Shown in pieces: positions 11,044 to 21,554 of a stretch of 64,000 nucleotides of DNA. Every line of letters begins with the position of its first letter. Position 1 is the first letter of the stretch. A model generated the notes under the pieces. That model ran no database searches. It saw nothing but the letters and a program-made list of their open reading frames with translations, and was not told where the DNA came from. Origin of the DNA: Rhyacophila brunnea (Eukaryota > Arthropoda > Insecta > Trichoptera > Rhyacophilidae); NCBI GenBank assembly GCA_022495005.1, contig JAGYXB010001998.1, positions 124,001 through 188,000 of the forward strand, in the 5' to 3' direction. A program made the position numbers and the translations under genes.

Positions 11044-12132
11044 TTCTTGGGCGGCCGCCGGAACTCTGTCTGGGCAGTCAGAGGCATAGTGCCCCGTACC
11101 CCGACACTCGTAGCACGTCAGTACTTTCGATGACGGACCACCACGGTAATTCCTCCATCCTCTTTTATCGCTGGCCGCCGCATCACCACTAGTCCGTTCG
11201 TCGCGGGCATGGCTCGCGCCACCGCCCGTTCCGTCTGGCCCCTCCAGTCGCCGTTTTCCAGCCGCGCCGTTTTTCTGTTGACCTGTCCTCCAGTTTTCGC
11301 GCGGTTGAGTCGACCGTTCAGCGCATCCGCTGGTGCACCTACATCTGCAGTTCAATTGCGGTGCCTGCTTCTTTGTGGCGTTGTTGCCACGGGGTGGTGT
11401 TGCATCTTCGTCATAGTCCGGTAGCGGCTCTGGTCTGGGTTCCAGTTTGGCAGCTACTTCGGCCAATTGTTCGAGGGTCTTCCAGGGCCGCTGGTCTACG
11501 CGCGCCTGATCCCTCTCTGACAATAGCCTATAAAATAACAGCGCCAATGTGGCGCTCGGAGTTGTCGGAAGGAGTATGTCTGACAACTCTTTCTTCCCCC
11601 AAAGGAACTCGAAGGCATCCTCCTTCGGCCCTTGTCGCTTCCGTTTGAGCTCTGTTTCCTGCTCATGGCGCCTGATCGGTGATTCAAAATAATTGTGCAT
11701 CTTATGCGTAAAGATGCGCCAACTTATGGTAGGCGTCACGGTATTCGCCCAATTTCTAGCTTCCCCGCGTAGTTGTTTTAAGGCGATGGAAGTCCACATC
11801 ATTTCCGGGCTCTTAGCTACTTTGAAATGAGCCTCACACGCTTCTAAGAACGTCTTCACGAGTAATCGCGCACCGCCGTCGAATGTAACTTCTAATTCTG
11901 GCTTCGGCCCACATCGTCGTGGTGACGGCTCCCTGGGCGGGGCGGCCACGGGCCTCGATTTTTCTATTATCTCCGAGCTAGGTGGCGTGAACACCTGTCC
12001 ACACTGGAGCTCACTCACGGACATGTCGCTTGCTTCCGTTACAGGAGAGTCGATAGGCATGTTGATGCGATTTAAATCGATTAATCGCCACTGCGGTATT
12101 TCGATTCCTCCCGATTTTGAACGGGTTATCAT
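11041..12132 (-). CDS. Ty3/gypsy Gag
   Basis: The nucleocapsid/capsid protein packages element RNA into virus-like particles. I start it at the ATG at 12132 (363 residues); a GTG lies six codons upstream but is an unlikely start in a eukaryote. A capsid-like helical segment with W, F and R/E-rich stretches occupies roughly residues 70-220. The C-terminus has one CCHC zinc knuckle (C340-x2-C343-x4-H348-x4-C353) preceded by a basic, glycine-rich linker, as in retroelement nucleocapsids. The frame is open throughout. It lies 5' of pol and shares its frame. Confidence 0.93.
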   Translation of the reverse strand: MITRSKSGGIEIPQWRLIDLNRINMPIDSPVTEASDMSVSELQCGQVFTPPSSEIIEKSRPVAAPPREPSPRRCGPKPELEVTFDGGARLLVKTFLEACEAHFKVAKSPEMMWTSIALKQLRGEARNWANTVTPTISWRIFTHKMHNYFESPIRRHEQETELKRKRQGPKEDAFEFLWGKKELSDILLPTTPSATLALLFYRLLSERDQARVDQRPWKTLEQLAEVAAKLEPRPEPLPDYDEDATPPRGNNATKKQAPQLNCRCRCTSGCAERSTQPRENWRTGQQKNGAAGKRRLEGPDGTGGGASHARDERTSGDAAASDKRGWRNYRGGPSSKVLTCYECRGTGHYASDCPDRVPAAAQE

Positions 12133-12828
12133 CAGCTTTTTACTTTTCACTCGCTGAGTTGAATAGCCACTGTTAAGTTTGTATTCTGATTATTCATTAG
12201 AAAATAGCACTTATAATTTAATATGAAAAATCGAAAATAGTAAAAGTTGGAGTTCACTATTTTATCGTTATTATCGTATTCTCGAGCACGTACGGTTCAT
12301 GAAAGATGAAAATTAAAAAAATAAATTTGAAAAAAAATTAAAACTTTTATGAAAATATTAAAAGTTTAATTTAAAAATCCATCATGATTAAATGTTTTCA
12401 CTGCATTTGTATGCATCGACAATTGTTCGTATTACAAAATAAGAGAAAAATATAACTTGAAGAAAGAAAAAAAAAAAATATGTCCAACTGACAGATGACA
12501 GCTGTCAAAAGCGACAAATAACAACACTCACAACCGATCCAAGATGGCGGGTGTCAACAGACTCAGCATTTTCAAGATGGCGGACGATCACAACACCACA
12601 AGCGTCAAAATTACAGTCGTCAACCACAACAACCGTCCTCCCACTGTCACAAATGTCAAAATGTCACTGTCCACGTCAACTGTCTAATACTTTAAGCACA
12701 CTAAATTTATAACACTGAATTTAGCACTGACTCTTCATTTCAGGATATCGGTTCGGTGAAGCTCCTTCAGTTCTTCACTGCCCTATTTCTGACAGATGCT
12801 TGCCAACATGACAAGTACTGTCACAGGT
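12133..12828 (-). promoter_or_regulatory. gypsy 5' leader with two YY1/Pho-type motifs
   Basis: This untranslated leader lies between the primer binding site and gag. CAAGATGGCGG occurs twice on the plus strand (12540-12550 and 12573-12583), so the sense strand reads CCGCCATCTTG, a good match to the YY1/Pleiohomeotic site. The surroundings (12485-12680) are rich in TGTCA/TGACA motifs. Regulatory function is an inference. Confidence 0.4.
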
Positions 12829-12845
12829 CCACGTTGGGCTCGCCA
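12829..12845 (-). promoter_or_regulatory. primer binding site, tRNA-Lys-like
   Basis: Four bases inside the 5' LTR, the sense strand reads TGGCGAGCCCAACGTGG. This resembles the complement of the 3' end of eukaryotic tRNA-Lys (TGGCGCCCAACGTGG...) with two extra bases, AG, after TGGCG. Tys3/gypsy-class elements of insects commonly use tRNA-Lys. The insertion may weaken priming or reflect another tRNA. Confidence 0.6.
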
Positions 12846-12849
12846 AGCT

Positions 12850-13747
12850 TGACACCCCGGAAGTCCGGGTAGGGAGGGGAGTCGGGGCCGCACGGCCGAT
12901 CCGACCTCAGAGCTCGACTCGCCGGTCAACCGGGCGTCAATGAGGCCCTCGTAGCGTGCCGTCGGCAGAACGCGGGAGACACACGACCAGCTTCCACCCC
13001 TCGACTAGCTCAGAATAGTTCAAGGCGGTCAATAGTAGCTGGTTTTTAGTCCGGTAGAGCACGTTCAGTGCACGGTAGGTCTTGACAGTTGGGGGTAAAT
13101 GCAGGATTGACGGGATGGAAAAATGATGAACGCACGTTGTTCGTAGCACCAATCGTTGCCGAAAGTTTTATTACCTAATTAGTTAGGTTCACGAAAAAAA
13201 ATTACACAACACACATTACATACACAACACAATATTACTACACATTAACAATCTCACACTTTATAAATTTTTAACAGCCCTAAATTTATTAAAAACGGGC
13301 GCCTAGGCTGTCAATTAAAAATTAAGCTTCCACAGGGCACACAGCCTGTCGCGTTTGGGAGTCTTACGCTAACTAACTTTCTACCTGCAGTGTTGCGGCT
13401 AGCTCTCCTTCTTTTGAGCTTTATCGCTGTCTCTTTCAATCTACCCCTGAACGACCACCCCTCTCTATCATTCTTGCATGCGGCGAATGTTTGGCTTTTG
13501 CCTGGGTTTTACCGTAAGGGTCGTCCAAGCTACCTTTTTGGCAGGCAGACTGAAAGTTACAGAGATTTCTAAGAATTGAGCCCAAAAGAAGCAACATTTA
13601 TAGTTGATTACTAAAGAGCATTTTATGCATAAAACGGCGATGGAAGGATTTTGGCGGGATATGAGAAACATGAATGTGGCATCCATATCTTCGCTCGTGA
13701 TTTACTATTAAGGGGTCCTCCATGCCCGTAGAAACGTGGAGGTATCA
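12850..13747 (-). repeat. 5' LTR of the gypsy element
   Basis: This 898-bp LTR begins TGACACC and ends GGTATCA. The TATA-like TTTATAAAG is at 13259-13267 and AATAAA on the sense strand is at 13172-13167. It is nearly identical to 3268-4164. Confidence 0.95.
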
Positions 13748-13985
13748 ATACTACATTGTATGTATGTGCAATAAGCATTGTAACGCATTATTTTTATGAA
13801 GTACACATAAAATTTGATAACTATGTAGATATCTAATAAATAACTATAAATAACTATGTAAAATTGTCGAGCGCTCCGGTTCGTAAACTTTTCCATTTTG
13901 AGCGCTGCTTTTATTAGATTCAATATGAACATTAATTCAATTTTCATTGCTGATTTTGGCATAATTCATGAATTTAAGAATGAAA

Positions 13986-14008
13986 ACTAAACCTAACCTA
14001 ACCTAACC
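13986..14008 (+). repeat. short CCTAA run inside family C
   Basis: Three to four CCTAA units match the insect telomeric hexamer unit only superficially. The same short run recurs in family C copies at 14262-14275, 35288-35305 and, inverted, 49738-49748, so it belongs to the element. Confidence 0.7.
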
Positions 14009-14033
14009 CAACTTAACAAATAATCCAATATAT

Positions 14034-14079
14034 CAGTGACATCTCTAGGCAAAGTGCCGCCCTTAATCAGACTTAGAAT
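14034..14079 (+). repeat. CAGTGAC fragment at the family C internal junction
   Basis: CAGTGACATCTCTAGG followed by a GCCGCCC stretch resembles the start at 45782 and the family A end. It lies exactly between the truncated first family C segment (ending 14033) and the restart of family C at 14080. Confidence 0.5.
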
Positions 14080-14509
14080 GGTTACATGTAAATTGTACGT
14101 AAAGCATTTCACCGTGGCACAGTTCGCCGTGAGCTTTCGATCGGAAAGAGATGACGGTATACTATACGGTCTACAATTTTATTAGATTCAATATGAACAT
14201 CAATTCAATTTGCATTGCTGATTTTGGCAAAATTTATGAATTCAAGAATGAAACCAATGAACCTGACCTAACCTAACAAATAATCCAGTATATCGGCTAT
14301 TTTCAACATTTGTTTGCTGCCGGCTTCTTGTAAAGTGTAAACCGACAAGAACCGTGTTTTATTTAAACAAGAATTTTATGTCAGTACTATACGACCCAAA
14401 GATGTTGGATTGTTTTTAATATACGGCCATATATTTCTGATAAACATTTCACGATGAAGTGTTATACGGCAAACTGCATACGTACAAGTTTCCGGACACG
14501 GAGGTAGTC

Positions 14510-16125
14510 GCACCCTGGTACGGTGCCATAATCTCAGGTCTTATGGTATTAATTGTGTCAGTGGAAACTTTATATTTGCTATAATTGTGAATATTTTTCA
14601 ACAACGCGCAATCTAAGTTTTCTGTAAATGATAATAACGGACATAACGTAAACTGCGTAAGTAAACAGACATTACGGACAACGGTATGTGCTACGCTTGT
14701 CAAACTTTTTTATTATCAAAAAAATCAAAACTCTGTTTTTTTAGTTTTTAATGGTCGACAGTATTTACTTTATTCAGCATAAAGAAGGTATTAAGAATTA
14801 TTATATATAATAATATATAACTAAGTAAATACGTTCACTGTGATTAAAAAAAACAGTGAATTTTTAACATAAAAGATAATTCGATCAAAAACTAATGATC
14901 AACAATCGAAATCTTAAATATATTCCTCCTTTTTGCGATACATTTAACTAATTTAAGTGAAACGTATACGAACGTGTTACTTTTTATTATAATTTACAAG
15001 GAGAAAAGGATGAGATCATAAAAAGTTGATATTTTCCCATATGTTCAGTGGTTCGTTTAGTGACGGAAAAGGTCAACGCACTGACTGATATACTTAAATC
15101 ATCTTTTAAGATTTTGATATAATTTTACAATTATTGTATGATTAGTCGTTTTGAGACTCTGTTTTATATCATCTGACGAATCGACTGCGTCATCCGCGTC
15201 AAAGAAAATCGCCACTGCATATTCAGTTAATCATATTTTGAGGATGTAATTTTACTTCTCCACCATAGAGGTATTAAATAAAAAATGGGGCTATGAATCG
15301 GCTTTCTCATACAACTGAATGAAACAGGCTAACAATAGCCGGCAACTTACGAGAAATAGCGACGCGATAAAAAAAAATTCAGGGCATCACGAAGGATTTA
15401 CCTTGGTCATTATAACGCACCCATATAATAATATAATGCTATCTTGGAAATTTTGCCGCAAATTGATTAACAGCTTGCCTCACCATACTTTCATATAACC
15501 TGCCGCCCCTAGTTCTTCACCATATACGTCGTGTCGGATCGGCTTGGTAGGTCACCAGTGAAACATAAATAAGAACACGCTAGGCTTATTTGAGTTAATT
15601 ATATTATTATTATAAAAGATGTTAATTTAGACTTGTGTATTGCAACGCAGGACAAGTTTGTATGAGTGTGTAATGTGTGTGTTACTTTCGCCGAGGCCCC
15701 GCAATAGACTGTTTGACGATTGAAATCGTTGACGCTACTGACCTGCGATTTCCTAACTATCGACTCGTGTGTGCGTGTAACAATTGTGCGACACCAGTTA
15801 GTATCGCCCGTTTCATGTCGTATACGATAACAACTATTCTGGTAGCCACTCGCTAAGGACTCTTAACTTGCGAGTGACCCAGTTGGCAACACCGACAAAA
15901 CCGAGAAAATCGTTGTCTATGGTAAGAGATGAAACGTCAAAAGTGAAATGTTAAACGAAATCATTATTTTTGTTGGTTATGTTTGTGTATAATACATATA
16001 ACATTTATATTGATTTAGTATAATATGATATAGTTATTTACGTAGAAAATAACCTCACATAAATGCGAAACCATATAATATTATTATACTGTAAAACAAG
16101 ATTTAGCAAAATAAACACAGTGCTA
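14510..16125. other. no feature recognised
   Basis: AT-rich DNA with no ORF above background and no clear inverted-repeat element. The part at 15650-15950 is less AT-rich and could be regulatory, but nothing specific supports that. Confidence 0.4.
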
Positions 16126-17424
16126 CGAGGGTGGGTCAATAAGTCCTTAGAAAAGCCGACAAGTGGCGCGACTAGTACTGTAAGCGGTTTGTTTTCATGC
16201 AGCGGCACTACCGATTCAGTATGCTGCGAAGTTTCAATCAGATTGGTCGGGTTGTTGTGTGTTTCTCGTACATTTAAAAAAAATTTGCTTGTGGAAAATG
16301 GAAAAATGGAAAATGGAGAAAATTGAGTTTAGAGCTGTTATTAAACATTTTAATATAAAAGGGTTAACAGCAAAGGAAATAAAAAATGAGTTGGATTTAG
16401 TTCACGGCATATCTGCTCCTTCACTTGCAACTATTTATAACTGGTTAAATGAATTTAAACGTGGTCGTACATCAACAAAGGATGAACCACGCTCAGGACG
16501 TCCTGTAGAGGTGACTACACCAGAAATGATCAATAAAATCCACGATATGGTGTTAAGTGACCGAAGATTAAAGTTGAGTGAGATAATTGAGGTTACAGGG
16601 ATCTCAAAAGGTAGCGTCATTTCTATTTTACATGACAAATTGGGCATGAAAAATATTTCTGCAAGATGGTGCCGCGTTTGCTCACAGTCGACAATAAACG
16701 CAATAGGGTGGTGGCCTCTAAAGCCCTGTTGTCGCTCATGCAACGCAATCCGGATGAATTTTTTCGTCGCTTTGTGACTGTAGATGAAACATGGATACAC
16801 CACTATACTCCCGAGACGAAAGAACAGTCAAAGCAGTGGATTGCGAAGGCAAACCATGTCCAAAGAAGGCGAAAACCGTAAAATCAGCTGGTAAGGTTAT
16901 GGCTACTGTATTTTGGGATGCACGTGAAATTATTTTCGTTGACTATTTGGAAAAGGAAAAACAATAACAGGGGATTATTATGCATCTTTATTGGACCAGC
17001 TAAAAAACAAAATTGAAGAAAAACGGCCTCATTTAAACAGGAAAAAAATCCTCTTTCATCAGGACAATGCCCGTGTTCACACATGTTTACGATCAATGGC
17101 TAAAATTGAAGAATTGAAGTTCGAATTGGTCGACCACCCACCGTATTCGCCAGATTTAGCCCCCAGTGACTTTTTCCTTTTCCCAAACTTAAAAAAATGG
17201 CTAAGTGGACAACGTTTTTTTTCAAATGAAGAAGTCATCGATCGGACAAATGCTTATTTTGAGGACCTTCCGAAAACTTATTTTTCTGACGGTTTAAAAA
17301 AAATTGAGAAACGTCTAACCAAGTGTATTGAGCTCCAAGGAGATTATGTTAAGAAATAAAAAAAAAATACAAAAATAAAAACTGTTTTAATGCTTTTTTC
17401 TAAGGAATTATTGACCCACCCTCG
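16126..17424 (+). mobile_element. mariner element, copy 1
   Basis: The element has TA duplications at 16124-16125 and 17425-17426. The terminal inverted repeats begin CGAGGGTGGGTCAATAA and run about 28 bp with one mismatch. The length of 1299 bp is typical of a full mariner. A second copy lies inverted at 30640-31933. Confidence 0.95.
16298..17359 (+). pseudogene. mariner transposase, broken by three frameshifts
   Basis: Start is the ATG at 16298, with an in-frame alternative at 16313. The protein would carry an N-terminal helix-turn-helix region and the D,D34D catalytic core: VDETW for the first aspartate, HQDNARVH for the second, and YSPDLAPSDF for the third, 34 residues after the second. 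Compared with copy 2, single-base losses near 16668, 16848 and 16953 shift the frame. No full protein can be made. The length matches the usual transposase of about 345 residues. Confidence 0.93.
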
Positions 17425-17426
17425 TA

Positions 17427-19384
17427 TCAATAACATATATTTTAATATAGGTATTCATTTATTACAAACCATTATAAATCATTAACATAATTTAACTCAA
17501 GATAACAGAGCATTAAGTAGGTAACATTGTGAATAATATAATTTGGCATCTTTATTGTTTATAAATTGGTATCTCGCAATTTCCGTGTTCTTTCCGCGAG
17601 CGATACTCATTCATTTGATGTTTTGATTTTCAATGTCACTGGAAACGAAATATCAAAATAAACATGTAAATCGGGAAATAGGTACATGAATTTACGTCCT
17701 TCGTCGAGCAAAGGAAAGGAGAAGCTTCAATAAAGTGATCTTAATTGAAATTACGTAAGGTTATGTCCGTCTTAACATTATACCTACCTACGACTTTTTA
17801 ATTCTCTATGGATATAATATTATAAACGTCAAAATATAACATACATCTTCTACGTCTTTGATTAATTTTAAGCTATACAACATCCATATTAATTTTTCGC
17901 ATTGTAAACACTTCACGCTTGTAGGTAGTAACATTAAACTTACGATAAAATATACGATAATATACCTATATGGCGTGAGAATTTGTGAAAGATATCTCAC
18001 AAGCTCTTTGTTTAACCGGAAATTACGTATAAATAGTGCATTACTGAGTGAAAAAGCATTTGACATAAGTTAGCATAATTATTTGATCTGTTTTGCGGAT
18101 GATTACGTGATCTTAAAAGTGCAGCAAAAGTAACTATTTCTGGGATTGACATCTTTGACAATAATTGGGTGAACGATACAAATATATAGCAATGCTTTGG
18201 CGAAATATAAAATTTTAATCTGTAATTATTCTCGGGAGCCCAATAATAAAATAGTATCTTTTCGCAGCTTAGCCTTTCACTTTTGACAGCTCAAAACTAA
18301 ACTACGTATCGGCGCGAGGCATCAATGCGCATGCCCACATACTCAAGTCGTATGGGCGACTCTTGTCACGAGTGCCCTTTGGTATGGGCAATAATGTCGA
18401 CATGTATTATTACTAATTTAGGTAGTGATAAAGTTACAACATAGCATATTTCGATAACCTACGTCACGTTAGAGAATAACTACGATGTCCCACACGTTAG
18501 TTACAAAATCGGGCTGCAAGCCCCCTCGTAGTGAAATGATTAATTTTTAGACATATCGTAGCATTGCAATAGTATTTATTAATATAATATTAAAACTTTT
18601 AATTTATTATATTTTCTTATTAAGTTTAGAAAAACAAGTTCCTACGATCTGATTTTTTTTCGATTTATTGTGGTAGTTTACAATCCGGAAATGTAAAAAA
18701 TATGACGTCGATTTACTTTCGATTTATTTTATTTATTCGCTAGGTACTTATATATATATAGACATTGCCGTATAGCGGTGTGCATAATCCTCGTAAACCC
18801 CTCGAAAATTATTCCACATCACGAACGCCGCCTATTGTGGGCATTCTGATTTAGCGGTCGCCTGTCACCTTAAAGTTTGAGAACCACAGTAGTTACTACA
18901 TGACGCAATAGGGCGATGTCATGTCATGATGACATTTGCGACTGCATGTCTGCTTTAAATAATATCACGCCGTTGTAACAGTTTGATAAAGAAATGTTTA
19001 CACACAAGATTGACCTGTAACACGGTCGCACTCCTTGAACTTCGCTGGGGGCTTTTATCACAATTAAAACAGACTGATAATAAATATCAATTTTTCCATA
19101 TTATTTTCTTGATAACGTGATAACAATGATACTGATAAATAAACATAATATTATTTTATTATCATCGAGCAACTAAAATAATACATTATCGAAGAATTTT
19201 CAAAAGAAAAATAATCAATGGTTGATTTAACAACTTATCAGCTAATTCCGATTGAATCCAGCGGCAGTGTACGGTACATATACCCGAGGCACTGACTGAT
19301 GTTGACTACAATAAAAAATAAAATTTAAAAATTCCAATTACCGACCAAAACAATAATTTATCTGTTCTCTATCCTTTCTTCTTG
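17427..19384. other. no gene; possible hAT end near 18870
   Basis: Mostly AT-rich DNA with no supported ORF. A TATATATATA run lies near 18750. AAGTTTGAGAACCACAG at about 18873-18889 resembles the right end of a hAT element, but I found no partner end. Confidence 0.35.
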
Positions 19385-19565
19385 GTCGTACACCCATGGC
19401 TGAGGATCGTGACCACTTTTTAATTTTGCCATCCTCTGAGCGACCAAGACTTTCCATCCTTCTCGATGTTCCGCTTCTCTCAGGGCAGAATGGATGGTGC
19501 CCCCAGTCTGCTCTTTCACTTGGTCGCTCCAGCGCGCAGACGCTCTTCATCTGCTTTGCTTTCCC
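19385..19565 (-). pseudogene. LINE C-terminal fragment
   Basis: The minus strand reads RWSDQVKEQTGG, then ALREAEHREGWKVLVAQ and HDPQPWVYDQEE. The pattern RW.DQ....REA..RE.W..LV is the usual tail of insect Jockey/RTE-type LINE polyproteins. Upstream sequence continues in another frame, so the fragment is frameshifted and truncated. Confidence 0.55.
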
Positions 19566-20032
19566 TGGAGGCCACCCAAAACACCAGTCTCTCCAGGTTG
19601 TCCGGTCCGCGCCGGATATATGACGGAACGATTGCGTCACTATTCGTCTTATTACGTCTTATTAAATCTTTAATATAAAAAAGATACACTAAAACTGCAA
19701 CTCAATTTTCTTCTTGTATACTAAGTGACTTGAAATTCGGTACCGACACAGACGGTAATACAGTGAAAATATATTTTCTTACAATTTAGAGGTGATTTGG
19801 TATTCTAAAAATTGTATCTCCATACAATGTTCTTAAAAAATATATTTTTGATAATGATCCTATCGATCTGAAACCGTAACTAATGACATGGTCGGGTCAC
19901 GAGACGGAGATTTTACTAACACTACGCATCCGTTTCGAGCTTTCTAAGACTATAAGATACCAAGCTTTGAAATTAGATCCATGATTCAGACAGAGCTATT
20001 GAAAAAATGCAGAATCTTCAAAAAAAGGTTAA

Positions 20033-20406
20033 GCCTAGTACCCACGCACGTTTTTGCTAGATGGTTTTGTTCGATCGAGCATGTTGACTTGGAAGCGTGC
20101 TCGTCGTTGCGTCCACACAGTCGAGCAACTCGACACAAGACGCTGTGAAGCCACCGTCACACCACCACGAATTCGACCACGAGTGAGAGCGAGGCCACAC
20201 GAGCCTTGCCGGTGCGTCCTCACTCCCCCACTCAAACTGCAACGAGCAATAATTACGGACCTTCAATCTTTTTCGGATCGTGCCATTTGCTCGATGTCGA
20301 ACAAAAAAACCATCGAGCCAGATGGTGCACACGTTGAGACATGTTGGAATGAGCATAAAATCATCGAGCAAGAACGTGCGTGTGTACTTACTATTAGGAT
20401 TTAGGC
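20033..20406. mobile_element. palindromic MITE, GCCTA ends
   Basis: The left end GCCTAGTACCCACGCACG mirrors the right end, whose reverse complement is GCCTAAATCC followed by CACACGCACG. The arms continue imperfectly through TTGCT.GATG.TTT. The interior is GC-richer than its surroundings but not coding. Confidence 0.6.
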
Positions 20407-20647
20407 TTTATGCTTGTATCTTCTCTCTCTGCCGTCGTTTAACTGTAAATTATGAGTGAGCTATTGGCTGTTATCCAAACGTTCTGATGTTCCGGTTTCT
20501 CAAAATTACGAAACGAAGGTTTTAGTTCCGATTTTCAAAAAAATTACAGAGTTCCGTAGCTCTGGAACAGGATACAAGTTATATAACATGTATAATATTG
20601 TATATGTCACTCCAGAATCGCTCCGATCCAGTGACGTCCCGTAGGGG

Positions 20648-21027
20648 GGTCTAGTACGATTTGGCGCTGGGACAACTGGACGCCACGCAATTCGAAAATA
20701 AATAGACGTTAGGTACTTATAGGTACTTTTAAAAAATATATTTAATAGTATTATTTATATTTAAATTATTATATTATGATTTAATTGTTGGTAAGAATTT
20801 TAATATATGCACGCGTAAATAATGATGTAATCGTGCATATGTTTAAGTTCCAACGAAAAAAGAGTTTTTTTATTTTTATATAAAGCCTTAGGCATGGTAA
20901 TTCTCAATCCCCAATAAAAAAAAACATTATGAACAAACACTGATTAAAATTACTCGTCTACTTTCTGTATACGTGTTTACGACAGTGCGGCGTCCAATTA
21001 TCCTGGCGTCCAGTTGTCCCATTCCCC
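20648..21027 (+). mobile_element. family E MITE, copy 1 (nested)
   Basis: GGGACAACTGGACGCCA near the left end is mirrored by TGGCGTCCAGTTGTCCC near the right end. CCGTAGGGG flanks it at 20639-20647 and 21028-21036, consistent with a 9-bp duplication, although homopolymers blur the edge. It is related to 33889-34323. Confidence 0.75.
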
Positions 21028-21201
21028 CCGTAGGGGTAGGCAGATTGATCGTCGCTCTGTGGCGGCAGTTACTTGAAGGGCGGCAAACCGAGGAGAATCA
21101 TTTAGTATAGAAATAACTAACTGAATACTTAATAACGAAAATATCTTTACTTTCAAAAACTCAGCTAACTGGTTCAAAAAAATGTAGCACAAAAGGTTTA
21201 A

Positions 21202-21554
21202 GGCTATACCTCAGTTGACGCACAGTCTAAAAAGATCGGGAAAAAGAAGGTGCAAATGACGCATGCCAAACGAAATATAATTTGTTATATAAATCCATCA
21301 TGCGTCCATTTAATCTTCTGTTTATTGTTCTATTAGTAACACTAATAATATATTCATTGACATGGTTTCTTTTTCAAGTAAATGGGTAACGTTTTTAGTC
21401 ATCTTTACACGATTTAAGAATTAATACCCCCGTCGCCAACACGAAACAAATTGACGTGTTCCCAGCTCGACGTTCTCTCTCCGAATGCCAGCGAATCCAA
21501 AATTTCGTCGCGCCTATAGTTGAAAATTATTTGCCGTTTCACTGATGTATCGTC
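21202..21554 (+). mobile_element. family D MITE, piggyBac-type (nested)
   Basis: TTAA flanks it at 21198-21201 and 21555-21558. Ends are GGCTATACCTCAGTTGACGC and CACTGATGTATCGTC, imperfect inverted repeats around CATCAGT/ACTGATG. The length is 353 bp and it has no ORF. The same family, also flanked by TTAA, is found at 35439-37628. Confidence 0.8.

Larger units (their letters stand above)
3264..13751 (-). mobile_element. Ty3/gypsy LTR retrotransposon, near-intact, minus strand
   Basis: The element proper is 3268-13747, with the target duplication ATAC at 3264-3267 and 13748-13751. LTRs of 897 and 898 bp start TGACACC and end GGTATCA on the plus strand, so both orientations give TG...CA. In the sense direction the order is 5' LTR (13747-12850), primer binding site, leader, gag, pol with protease-RT-RNase H-integrase, about 2.1 kb without an ORF of note, and 3' LTR (4164-3268). 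The domain order with integrase last is that of Ty3/gypsy. No env-like ORF is present. Its coding region is clearly more GC-rich than the host DNA. Confidence 0.97.
2759..13779. mobile_element. unidentified insertion of about 540 bp (level 3 of the nest)
   Basis: This interrupts the family B element. GTAACACAT at 2750-2758 and GTAACGCAT at 13780-13788 match at 8 of 9 positions and look like a target duplication. Once the LTR element is removed, 2759-3267 plus 13752-13779 remain. I see no terminal inverted repeats and no convincing ORF in it, so the class is unknown; a SINE-like or solo fragment is possible. Confidence 0.5.
2622..13907. mobile_element. hAT-type MITE family B, split into 2622-2758 and 13789-13907
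   Basis: The left half begins CAGGGCTCGAAATGG and the right half ends GAGCGCTG. Joined end to end the halves correspond to the intact copies at 22067-22299 and 45340-45577. The flanking octamer CTTTTATT is identical at 2614-2621 and 13908-13915, showing that the two halves are one insertion now 11 kb apart. It sits inside family C. Confidence 0.85.
2517..14500. mobile_element. family C element, outermost layer of the 2.5-14.5 kb nest
   Basis: The left end is GGTTACATGTAAATTGTACG at 2517 and the right end is TCCGGACACG, finishing at 14500. Flanks are GAGATAGTC (2508-2516) and GAGGTAGTC (14501-14509), matching at 8 of 9 positions, as expected for a 9-bp target duplication. Family C sequence occupies 2517-2621, resumes at 13916-14033, and then restarts from its own left end at 14080-14500. 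The element therefore carries a partial internal duplication as well as the nested insertions. An uninterrupted unit is about 420 bp. It is non-coding. Confidence 0.7.

Noticed and set aside
13986..14008. CCTAACCTAACCTAA as interstitial telomeric repeat
   Set aside because: The same short run occurs at the same place in each family C copy, so it is part of that element and not telomere-derived.
14449..14703. 84-codon minus-strand ORF
   Set aside because: Overlaps the end of a family C element and has no conserved features.
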